Under the pieces are notes generated by a model, which was given only the letters and a program-made list of their open reading frames with translations, did not search any database and had not been told where the DNA came from. DNA of 27,505 nucleotides from positions 1-27,505 of the IMG/VR virus record IMGVR_UViG_3300031730_000019. One strand, given 5' to 3'. Position 1 is the stretch's first letter. Every line of letters begins with the position of its first letter. The DNA comes from a virus. The position numbers and the translations under genes are program-made. Below, piece after piece: positions 6,230 to 11,072 of this stretch.

Positions 6230-6245
6230 AAGGCAATCCTATACC
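6218..6245 (+). promoter_or_regulatory. PR: rightward early promoter
   Basis: The -35 is TTGCAT (6218-6223), the spacer is 16 bases and the -10 is TATACC (6240-6245). Its position relative to the two operator copies reproduces that of PL to within one base. Predicted initiation at about 6252 lies only 2-3 bases before the cro ATG, so the cro message may be leaderless or nearly so. Confidence 0.7.
6228..6242 (+). promoter_or_regulatory. Operator OR copy over PR -10
   Basis: ATAAGGCAATCCTAT matches the other copies except in the three central bases. Its final TAT starts the PR -10, as OL1 does at PL. It is 24 bases, start to start, from the other OR copy. Confidence 0.75.
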
Positions 6246-6254
6246 CTCGGAGTT

Positions 6255-6470
6255 ATGCAAGCGCTCCGCTCCTACCTCGAAAGGACCAATACCACCCAAA
6301 CCACATTCGCGAAACGCGTCGGCGTAAGCCAACCAACGATTGCGAATCTGGTGAACGGAGTTCACTCGGCGTCGGCCGATCTGCTGAAGAGAATCGCGAG
6401 AGAAACAGGTTGTAGCGTGGATGAGCTGTTGGCTGACGACGCAGCCGTGCGTCCTGGACATGTTGCGTAA
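6255..6470 (+). CDS. Cro-like HTH repressor
   Basis: The product has 71 residues. The helix-turn-helix is clear at about residues 14-40: TTFAKRVGVSQPTIANLVNG, followed by ASADLLKRIARETGCSVDELL. This is typical of small Cro-type proteins (YdaS/XRE-like group). It reads rightward from PR, divergent from the CI-like gene, the lambda cI-cro layout. GGAG lies only 2 bases before the ATG and may not be in the transcript if PR starts near 6252. The likely role is to repress the repressor promoter and tune PR and PL during lytic growth (established for Cro, inferred here). Confidence 0.85.
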   Translation: MQALRSYLERTNTTQTTFAKRVGVSQPTIANLVNGVHSASADLLKRIARETGCSVDELLADDAAVRPGHVA

Positions 6471-6559
6471 CCCTTCTTTGTAGTGCTGCTGGGAAGCGGC
6501 GAGAAGGTCGCACCAAGAAAGTATGTGCGCAAGCGGACATACGCCGAGTCGAAAGATTT

Positions 6560-6589
6560 AACAGAACCTGTTCATTCATTTTCGTTTTT
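6560..6589 (+). terminator. Weak hairpin with T-rich tail downstream of cro
   Basis: AACAG (6560-6564) and CTGTT (6568-6572) form a 5-bp stem with a 3-base loop, followed within about 7 bases by a T-rich stretch to 6589. It sits about 90 bases after cro, where lambda has tR1. The stem is short, so it may not work alone. Confidence 0.3.
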
Positions 6590-6628
6590 GTAAGCAGCGA
6601 CGAGTCACTCAAAAGTCCCTCACGAGAA

Positions 6629-6751
6629 ATGAAAAACACTGCGATTTTGCCGTTATTTCGCCGTGCACCCAGCGCGGAATCTAAATCGTTTCGCGTTCGC
6701 GATGTGTGCAATGCGACATATCTACCGAACATTGCACAACTTGTCGCATGA
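6629..6751 (+). CDS. Possible 40-aa ORF in the cro-downstream gap
   Basis: ATG 6629 to TGA 6749-6751 gives MKNTAILPLFRRAPSAESKS and a 20-residue remainder. The ribosome site is poor (CGAGAA). Its stop overlaps the start of the next small frame as ATGA, but it also runs through two interleaved inverted repeats. The position is that of cII in lambda, but no CII-like helix-turn-helix is seen. It may not be a gene. Confidence 0.25.
   Translation: MKNTAILPLFRRAPSAESKSFRVRDVCNATYLPNIAQLVA
6705..6749 (+). repeat. Two interleaved perfect 8-bp inverted repeats
   Basis: TGTGCAAT (6705-6712) pairs with ATTGCACA (6731-6738), and ATGCGACA (6711-6718) pairs with TGTCGCAT (6742-6749). The order is A-B-A'-B', so as RNA it could form either of two hairpins or an H-type pseudoknot. 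As DNA it gives two overlapping dyads. It lies in the 477-base stretch between cro and the HTH gene, where coding is weak. Confidence 0.6.
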
Positions 6752-6945
6752 ATCTCTTACCCCAAGGGGCAGTCTCAGTTTTGAAACCGAAAGGTACTGA
6801 GGAAACCAGCGCCGACTGGCCTGCTGCCCCGTTCTCTCTTTCCTCGAAGCCCTCCTATAGCGCAGTTGACCAAGGCGGCACCGTCGTTACGGCCCGTCCC
6901 AGTACCGAGAGGACTGGCAGCTGCGCATTTCTTCTTTCGGAGTAG
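6748..6945 (+). CDS. Possible 65-aa ORF before the HTH gene
   Basis: The frame begins at ATG 6748, overlapping the stop of the 40-aa frame, and ends two bases before the HTH gene's ATG. The product (MNLLPQGAVSVLKPKGTEET onward) is rich in Ser, Thr, Pro and Ala and has no motif. There is no good Shine-Dalgarno of its own. The fit to the gap suggests a coupled gene, but the composition is not convincing. Otherwise 6471-6947 holds only the hairpin and inverted repeats listed here. Confidence 0.3.
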   Translation: MNLLPQGAVSVLKPKGTEETSADWPAAPFSLSSKPSYSAVDQGGTVVTARPSTERTGSCAFLLSE

Positions 6946-6947
6946 TC

Positions 6948-7184
6948 ATGCACAACGGACCTGCGGCCAAGCAGAGCCAGAACACGCGCGTTATGCAACA
7001 CCTGCGTAACCGCGGTTCGATCACCTCGCTGATGGCCTTCAAGCGGTACTCGATTACCAGGCTGGCGGCCAGGATTGATGATCTCGAACGCAACGGCCAT
7101 CTGATCAACAGCGTCTGGGTCCAGCGCAATGGAAAGCGCTACAAGGCTTACTCGCTGGTGGAAGCGGTGAGGCGTGCGGCATGA
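6948..7184 (+). CDS. Small HTH-domain protein (HTH_39-like)
   Basis: The product has 78 residues from ATG 6948, with CGGAG 6 bases upstream. The core is LRNRGSITSLMAFKRYSITR followed by LAARIDDLERNGHLI, then a wing-like strand pair (VWVQRNGKRYKAYSL). This matches the winged-helix pattern seen in many phage replication regions, where short proteins carry GPITPLEAL and RLAARIHEL motifs. It probably binds DNA. As the gene just before the replication initiator and a structured 120-base spacer, it may regulate replication genes (inference). Confidence 0.78.
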   Translation: MHNGPAAKQSQNTRVMQHLRNRGSITSLMAFKRYSITRLAARIDDLERNGHLINSVWVQRNGKRYKAYSLVEAVRRAA

Positions 7185-7197
7185 GGAAGTTTGAGAA

Positions 7198-7235
7198 GGT
7201 GGCTGGAGCTCGGGCCGGTAACCGGTCCAGCCACC
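7198..7235 (+). repeat. 10-bp perfect hairpin with inner palindrome
   Basis: GGTGGCTGGA (7198-7207) is perfectly complementary to TCCAGCCACC (7226-7235). The 18-base interior holds a second dyad, CCGGT-A-ACCGG (7215-7225). No T-run follows, so it does not look like an intrinsic terminator. It begins 14 bases after the HTH gene and may be a DNA operator or an mRNA structure before the replication gene. Confidence 0.65.
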
Positions 7236-7241
7236 CCTCAT

Positions 7242-7260
7242 GAGCGGAACGTCGCCGCTC
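7242..7260 (+). repeat. 6-bp GC hairpin in the same spacer
   Basis: GAGCGG (7242-7247) pairs with CCGCTC (7255-7260) around a 7-base loop. It follows the 10-bp hairpin by 6 bases and lies in the leader of the replication-initiator gene. Confidence 0.45.
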
Positions 7261-7273
7261 GGATCGCGAAACG

Positions 7274-7291
7274 CCTTATACATCAATAAGG
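7274..7291 (+). promoter_or_regulatory. CCTTAT/ATAAGG dyad before the O-like gene
   Basis: CCTTAT (7274-7279) and ATAAGG (7286-7291) form a perfect 6-bp dyad with a 6-base gap, 13 bases before the ATG at 7305. The half-site ATAAGG is the one used in the PL and PR operators, but here the halves point the other way. It may be a weak extra Cro/CI site or unrelated. Confidence 0.35.
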
Positions 7292-7304
7292 TTGCATTCG
7301 CCTA

Positions 7305-8108
7305 ATGGCCGGCTACGTCCCACTGTTCGATTCGGTTCTCGACGGCACGCTATTCGGAAAGTGGCCGCACACCGGGATATGGGTCTGCCTGCTATCCCAG
7401 GTAGACAAGCACGGCGTCATCGACATGAACCCCAACCTGCTGGCGGCAAAAATCGGCGTTCCCGTCGATATGCTTCAGTCCTGCATTCAGGATTTCATGA
7501 AGCCCGACCCCGGCAGCCGGACCAAGGACAACGACGGGCGCAGGCTGGAATTGATCGACCCTGACGGCAGGGACTGGGGTTGGCGAGTTATCAATCACGT
7601 CAAGTATCGCGAGAAGGCGAGGAAGCAGCAGCACCAGCAGTCGGCCACGGAAACAGGCCGTGATGCGGAGCGGAAGAAGAAAGAAAGGGATGTCCGGCTA
7701 TGTCCGGATATGTCCGGCGGTGTCCGGCCCTCAGACACAACGCATCTCATCTCAAACGCAGACACAAACGCAGACACAAACACAACGCAAGAGGCGCCGA
7801 CTGCTGGCGAGAGTTTGCCGAAGGTGAGAACCCGGGAAGGGGAGATGGCCATTGCACTGCGAGACCTCGGGGTAACCGTCACCAGCATGGACGAGACCCT
7901 GACCGCGTGGGTTCGTGATGGCTTCACGGTGCATCAGGTCAGCGAGGCCACGGGGCTCGCCCGAATGCGCAAGCCCTACCCCGAACGCATTCCTGCGGCC
8001 TACATCGATCCCATCCTGCGCAAACCGCAGAAGCCGCCGACGAAGCAGGTTGACCGCGTGACGTGGAGACCACCACCCGAGGACGAGGTTGCCAGTGTTT
8101 CAAAGTGA
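7305..8108 (+). CDS. Lambda-O-like phage replication initiator
   Basis: The product has 267 residues. The N-terminal domain (about 1-105) carries a winged-helix-like region (LFGKWPHTGIWVCLLSQVDK, then LLAAKIGVPVDMLQSCIQDF and WRVINHVKYRE). A charged, repetitive linker (about 105-170, with DTNADTNTT) is encoded by tandem DNA repeats. A C-terminal domain (about 180-267, EMAIALRDLGVTVTSMDETL onward) ends in a Pro-rich tail. This three-part build and the next gene match lambda O and P, where O binds origin iterons inside its own gene and recruits the helicase loader. ATG 7305 lacks a strong ribosome site. The call rests on architecture and position, without alignment. Confidence 0.7.
   Translation: MAGYVPLFDSVLDGTLFGKWPHTGIWVCLLSQVDKHGVIDMNPNLLAAKIGVPVDMLQSCIQDFMKPDPGSRTKDNDGRRLELIDPDGRDWGWRVINHVKYREKARKQQHQQSATETGRDAERKKKERDVRLCPDMSGGVRPSDTTHLISNADTNADTNTTQEAPTAGESLPKVRTREGEMAIALRDLGVTVTSMDETLTAWVRDGFTVHQVSEATGLARMRKPYPERIPAAYIDPILRKPQKPPTKQVDRVTWRPPPEDEVASVSK
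7691..7730 (+). repeat. Four tandem 10-bp TGTCCGG repeats (candidate origin iterons)
   Basis: Units at 7691, 7701, 7711 and 7721 read ATGTCCGGCT, ATGTCCGGAT, ATGTCCGGCG and GTGTCCGGCC. All share TGTCCGG, with a period of exactly 10 bases, about one helical turn. They sit in the linker-coding part of the O-like gene, the same place as the lambda origin iterons. Confidence 0.75.
7733..7790 (+). repeat. 12-bp direct repeats next to the iterons
   Basis: AAACGCAGACAC occurs at 7755-7766 and 7767-7778, with a diverged third copy at 7779-7790 and a related CAGACACAACGCA at 7733-7745. The strand is purine-rich and poor in T, so this could be the easily melted or strand-asymmetric flank of an origin. 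In the protein it gives the NADTNADTNTT run. Confidence 0.65.
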
Positions 8109-8547
8109 ATTCGACCAGTTCAAAGCGCTCATGAGCGATCTGTGTACGGCCTTCAACCGGCCATACACGGATGACGTGGTGCGCGTGTTCTGGGAAGCGC
8201 TCAAGGGGTATCCATTGGCGCAGATGCGGGTTCGCATGAAGATTGCTGGCGCGACGCTGAAGAAGTTCCCGACGCCGCTGGATCTCACGCCGGAACCGGA
8301 GCCACCTCGGCACGAGCCTGGTGAGCAATCGATATTCGACAAGCTGACCGACTTCGCGATACGCACGAAGCCTCTCACACTGCGGCAACTGCGTGGCTGG
8401 ACGTTCATCTACCGAGGACACAGTGGCGGACCTGGCATAAAGCCGAGTCCTGACTTCGCGGTGACTGGCTTGATTATTCCTCCCGATGGCGATGCGCCCG
8501 GCTATCGAATCATGGTCGAGGACATGCAGCTGGAGCACGCCGCATGA
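8095..8547 (+). CDS. Probable replication partner protein (P-like position)
   Basis: The product has 150 residues from GTG 8095, with CGAGG 6 bases upstream. A TTG at 8089 is an alternative start. The gene overlaps the end of the O-like gene by 14 bases. The N-terminal half (FDQFKALMSDLCTAFNRPYT, then VFWEALKGYPLAQMRVRMKI and KKFPTPLDLTP) has the form of a helical domain often seen in phage replication genes, in which a Trp-Glu-Ala helix is followed by FPTP. The C-terminal half is beta-like. No Walker ATPase motif is present. A helicase-loader-like role is inferred from its position directly after the O-like gene. Confidence 0.6.
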   Translation: MFQSEFDQFKALMSDLCTAFNRPYTDDVVRVFWEALKGYPLAQMRVRMKIAGATLKKFPTPLDLTPEPEPPRHEPGEQSIFDKLTDFAIRTKPLTLRQLRGWTFIYRGHSGGPGIKPSPDFAVTGLIIPPDGDAPGYRIMVEDMQLEHAA

Positions 8548-8747
8548 ACTGGACCGCCGATCCCGTCATGCACTACGCCCAGAGTGACAGCGGCTATCGG
8601 ATTGACTGGTGCGAGAACCATCATGGGATGTTCTTCAACGCCTATGCGCCCAAGAAGGGCCACGCGAAGCGCGGCAAGCATTTGGATGCCGGGTATGACC
8701 TGACGAAGCTGAAGGCGCAGTGCGAAGCGCATGCGGCGGGAACATGA
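8544..8747 (+). CDS. Small hypothetical protein
   Basis: The product has 67 residues from ATG 8544, overlapping the stop of the previous gene as ATGA. The sequence is rich in His, Tyr and Trp (MNWTADPVMHYAQSDSGYRI, then WCENHHGMFFNAYAPKKGHA). Two Cys and several His residues could bind metal, but there is no standard spacing. The function is not recognised. It belongs to the coupled PR operon. Confidence 0.65.
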   Translation: MNWTADPVMHYAQSDSGYRIDWCENHHGMFFNAYAPKKGHAKRGKHLDAGYDLTKLKAQCEAHAAGT

Positions 8748-8763
8748 GACAGGAGCATTCAAA

Positions 8764-9135
8764 GTGAATATCCCCATTGACGATAAAGTCACTGTGCTGC
8801 CTGTCCGCAAGAAACAGGAAGGCAAGGCAATCGAGCTGGTGCAAAGTAATTACGGGGACTGTAAGCACGCGCACGTTCTAGTTGATCCGCAGCTTTCGGA
8901 ACTGACGTGTCGCGATTGCAAGCAAAGGCTGAATCCGATTCAGTATATCGCGAACGTAGCCAACGGCCTGAACGGCTGGGAATACGAGCGCAGTCAGATC
9001 CTCAAGGCACGAGCCGACCATGCCGAACGCACGAGATGCCGCTGCACCAAGTGCGGGGAATGGACCGAGATACGTCGGGTGCGACAGGACGAAGTTGCGC
9101 AGATCAAGAGCACTGCAAAGAGGGGCGGGGAATGA
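8764..9135 (+). CDS. Hypothetical protein with two possible zinc sites
   Basis: The product has 123 residues from GTG 8764, which has AGGAG 8 bases upstream. An in-frame start at 8731 lies inside the previous gene and is less likely. The first metal-like site is DCKHAH followed 13 residues later by CRDC. The second is the CRCTKCGEW cluster near residue 95. Between them is a helical stretch (QYIANVANGLNGWEYERSQI). The arrangement suggests a nucleic-acid-binding zinc protein (inference). It is coupled by ATGA to the nuclease-like gene that follows. Confidence 0.7.
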   Translation: MNIPIDDKVTVLPVRKKQEGKAIELVQSNYGDCKHAHVLVDPQLSELTCRDCKQRLNPIQYIANVANGLNGWEYERSQILKARADHAERTRCRCTKCGEWTEIRRVRQDEVAQIKSTAKRGGE

Positions 9136-9431
9136 GGCAACGCTATGCCGCCAAAGCCGACAAGACCACGCAGGGAATCGTTGATCACCTGCGCCTATCC
9201 GGCTTCGTGGTTTGTCACATCGGCCGGCCAGTTGACTTGTCAGTTACTCATCCGAGCTGGCCTAAGAACATTTGGCGCAAGATCGAATGCAAATCCCCGA
9301 TGGGCAAGAGAGGGCAGGTTTGGCGAGACGCACGACAGAAAAAGCAGCAGGAATTCTGCGCGCTACACGAAATTCCGTACGTGACCGATGGCCCGACCGC
9401 GCTGGCTTATCTGCAGGGATACACACCATGA
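9132..9431 (+). CDS. Small PD-(D/E)XK nuclease-like protein (VRR-NUC type)
   Basis: The product has 99 residues from ATG 9132, in an ATGA overlap with the previous gene. A frame starting at 8907 is a shadow in its first half. The nuclease-like order is an N-terminal helix (TTQGIVDHLRLSGF), D35 in RPVDLSVTH, then E52 and K54 in RKIECKSP, then the Gln-rich helix ARQKKQQEFCALHEIPYVT. This matches the D...ExK...Q pattern of VRR-NUC and related phage nucleases, which process branched or broken DNA during replication. The place in the gene order is where many phages carry a Holliday-junction resolvase. Confidence 0.65.
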   Translation: MRQRYAAKADKTTQGIVDHLRLSGFVVCHIGRPVDLSVTHPSWPKNIWRKIECKSPMGKRGQVWRDARQKKQQEFCALHEIPYVTDGPTALAYLQGYTP

Positions 9432-9727
9432 AAGATCGCGCCCAGCACTGGGCCATCGCTTTCCTTGCCATGCTGATTCTGTTTGCGGCCGGCAAGGTAT
9501 TCGCCGACTCCGAGAAATGGCAACTCCAGGTCATCGCCATCGACGCCAAGACCGGAGAGCAGCTCACAGAGGGCGCGCTGTTCACCAAGGCGGGACTGCG
9601 GTCGGAGTTCGTGACCTACAAGGATTGTCTCGGCGTCTTGGCGGAGGTGGGGCCCATCCCGGCGCATGACAGCATCGCACCGCTGGTGTACTGCCAGAAG
9701 GTGGAAATTCAGCGGATCGGCATATGA
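9428..9727 (+). CDS. Small exported or membrane-anchored protein
   Basis: The product has 99 residues from ATG 9428, overlapping the previous stop as ATGA. The N-terminus MKDRAQHWAIAFLAMLILFA has a charged start and a hydrophobic core, then GKVFADSEKW, so it is a signal peptide with likely cleavage after VFA or an uncleaved anchor. The mature part is small (EKWQLQVIAIDAKTGEQLTE, two Cys residues in YKDC and YCQK that could form a disulphide). No lysis motif is seen. A superinfection-exclusion or other envelope role is possible but unproved. Confidence 0.65.
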   Translation: MKDRAQHWAIAFLAMLILFAAGKVFADSEKWQLQVIAIDAKTGEQLTEGALFTKAGLRSEFVTYKDCLGVLAEVGPIPAHDSIAPLVYCQKVEIQRIGI

Positions 9728-9915
9728 CCTACCAGGAAGCCATGCGCCGTGCCGGCCAGCGCTACTGGAAATCCGTGATGACGCGCACAGGCCGGAATGT
9801 TGGGGCTGCTGCTGCTGTCGCAGGTACCAATCGGACATCGACATATAAGCTGCTGCGTAAGTTCGGGGTGCAGTTCAAGAGCAAGCGCGGGAATTGGAAG
9901 GAGTGTGGTCTGTGA
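9724..9915 (+). CDS. Fis-like HTH protein (NinH-like)
   Basis: The product has 63 residues from ATG 9724, overlapping the previous stop. It contains a Fis-type helix-turn-helix: YWKSVMTRTGRNVGAAAAVA followed by GTNRTSTYKLLRKFGV. This is the pattern of the Fis C-terminal DNA-binding domain and of lambda NinH, encoded just before Q in lambdoid phages. The position here is the same. The protein is short and basic and probably a dimeric DNA-binding factor. Its target is unknown. Confidence 0.72.
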   Translation: MTYQEAMRRAGQRYWKSVMTRTGRNVGAAAAVAGTNRTSTYKLLRKFGVQFKSKRGNWKECGL

Positions 9916-10370
9916 CCGCTGAGGTTATCCCATTCGACAAGCGTTACGAGAAGCTGGAGCGCCGCGCTCTGGAGGGCGAGCTAAACCGCTGGGGCAAGTG
10001 GATTGAGAAGCACTCGGACTATGAGGGCTATCCAGGAGTGAACATCCTGCAAGCGTTCCTAGAGGGCAGGGGAGGCGGCACGCCGGGCCATCGCATCTTG
10101 TGCCTGGACATGCCGACTGATGTCTACTCGGTGCACAACCGAATCCTGATGCTGTCCGAGGAGCAGCGAGAAGCGGTATGGGTCTACTACGTGACGCGCT
10201 TGAAGGCCGATGGAACGCTATGGAGTCTCGAAGAGAGATGCAAAAGACTTGGAGTCACCGAGGTTGCATTCCGTATGCGCGTCTCTCGTGCGCGTCGGCG
10301 GCTACTTGGATTGCCAGATCAAGACCCTTGTGTTCCCGTTATACGTCAAGTACATTCGGTGGCATCGTGA
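9912..10370 (+). CDS. Q-like late antiterminator (sigma-region-4-like HTH)
   Basis: The product has 152 residues from GTG 9912, overlapping the previous TGA, with GGAAGGAG 8 bases upstream. The C-terminal half carries LSEEQREAVWVYYVTRLKAD, then LEERCKRLGVTEVAFRMRVS and RARRRLLGL. This resembles sigma-70 region 4 and is typical of one class of phage Q-type antitermination proteins. It is the last gene of the rightward early operon. An intrinsic terminator begins 16 bases after its stop and the late genes follow, which is the classical Q setting. Q proteins modify RNA polymerase near the late promoter so that it ignores terminators (established for the family, inferred here). Confidence 0.75.
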   Translation: MTAEVIPFDKRYEKLERRALEGELNRWGKWIEKHSDYEGYPGVNILQAFLEGRGGGTPGHRILCLDMPTDVYSVHNRILMLSEEQREAVWVYYVTRLKADGTLWSLEERCKRLGVTEVAFRMRVSRARRRLLGLPDQDPCVPVIRQVHSVAS

Positions 10371-10386
10371 CGTAATTGTCACTCGC

Positions 10387-10409
10387 AACCCGCCCCGAGG
10401 CGGGTTTTT
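10387..10409 (+). terminator. Intrinsic terminator after Q
   Basis: CCCGCC (10389-10394), loop CCGA, and GGCGGG (10399-10404), extended by AA/TT pairs, are followed by TTTTT. It is a strong rho-independent terminator between the Q-like gene and the late genes, expected to be overcome by Q. Confidence 0.85.
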
Positions 10410-10415
10410 CATTTC

Positions 10416-10480
10416 CGGGTCGCTCGCAGCGCCACTCCCCAAAAGCTAAGTCTAGCTCCGGGCGTTTCGCTAGCGACCCG
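10416..10480 (+). repeat. Nested inverted repeats upstream of the late cassette
   Basis: CGGGTCGCT (10416-10424) and AGCGACCCG (10472-10480) are perfect inverted copies 47 bases apart. Inside lies AGCTA (10444-10448) with TAGCT (10453-10457). The region before the ATG at 10500 is otherwise non-coding. It could be a leader RNA structure or a protein-binding site. I do not see a convincing late promoter in it. Confidence 0.5.
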
Positions 10481-10499
10481 ATCTAACCAGAGGTTCCTC

Positions 10500-11069
10500 A
10501 TGCGTTATCTGCTGCTGGCAGTCCTGCTGCTATCCGCCAATGCGATGGCTGCGACTGCATGGGACGAAGACGATCTCACCTGGACGGCTCCGACTGCGTG
10601 CAGCGATGGAGATACGAATCTCGCGCATTGCATCATCACGAAGTACGACGTCCAGACGGCATCGAGCGCCACGGGTACTTGGACGACGCTCGCGAGCGTG
10701 ACTGGGACGAGCTACGCGGCAAAGGCATTGACGGAAGGCCAGCACTGCTATCGGACCATCGCCTATTCCTCGGCCGGTGCCGGCCCGGCTGGCCCCATCG
10801 GCGGAAATAGTTGTCAGATGACTGTGAAGCCGCAAGTACCGCCGGGAACTCCCAGTGCTGTAGTGACTGTCGATACGACGGCCTATGAATTACGCGGCAC
10901 GCCGCTGCAGGCACTTCGCGTTGGGCTGATCGATCTCGATGTGGACTGTGACATCACTCGGCAAAAGGTCATCGCCAATGTCATCTACAGCGGTGTGCCG
11001 AGGGCTGCAGTAGATGTCGTGAACTGGCCGGCTAACAAGCCGCTGAGTTTCTACGCCAAGTGTGGCTAA
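10500..11069 (+). CDS. Secreted protein with a fibronectin-III-like domain
   Basis: The product has 189 residues. The signal peptide MRYLLLAVLLLSANAMAATA has probable cleavage after AMA or AATA. An FnIII-like domain (about 22-110) shows LTWTAPTACSDGDTNLAHCI, then YDVQTASSATGTWTTLASVT and YAAKALTEGQHCYRTIAYSS. A second beta domain (about 115-189) ends SFYAKCG. RBS-like AGAGG precedes the ATG. A Sec signal on a phage protein suggests it acts at the cell envelope rather than in the virion. It ends in TAA at 11067-11069, in the same frame as the next gene (see findings). Confidence 0.75.
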   Translation: MRYLLLAVLLLSANAMAATAWDEDDLTWTAPTACSDGDTNLAHCIITKYDVQTASSATGTWTTLASVTGTSYAAKALTEGQHCYRTIAYSSAGAGPAGPIGGNSCQMTVKPQVPPGTPSAVVTVDTTAYELRGTPLQALRVGLIDLDVDCDITRQKVIANVIYSGVPRAAVDVVNWPANKPLSFYAKCG

Positions 11070-11072
11070 CGT

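Noticed and set aside
6180-6461. Long N-terminal extension of the CI-like repressor
   Set aside because: It would read through both OR operators and most of cro in antisense. The HTH protein starts naturally at ATG 6179.
6253-6732. 159-residue minus-strand frame opposite cro
   Set aside because: It crosses the Cro-like gene in antisense and the interleaved repeats. Its Arg/Ser-rich composition does not look coding.
7691-7790. Possible CRISPR array
   Set aside because: The 10- and 12-base units are tandem without spacers and lie inside a coding gene, so they fit iterons rather than CRISPR repeats.
9428-9727. Lysis protein (holin or spanin) call for the small exported protein
   Set aside because: It has one N-terminal hydrophobic segment but no lipobox, no second membrane segment and no endolysin neighbour.
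10310-10360. Possible late promoter at the end of the Q-like gene (TTGTGT-17-TACATT)
   Set aside because: A promoter is expected here by analogy with lambda PR', but only 3 of 6 and 4 of 6 bases match consensus, so I do not list it as a feature.
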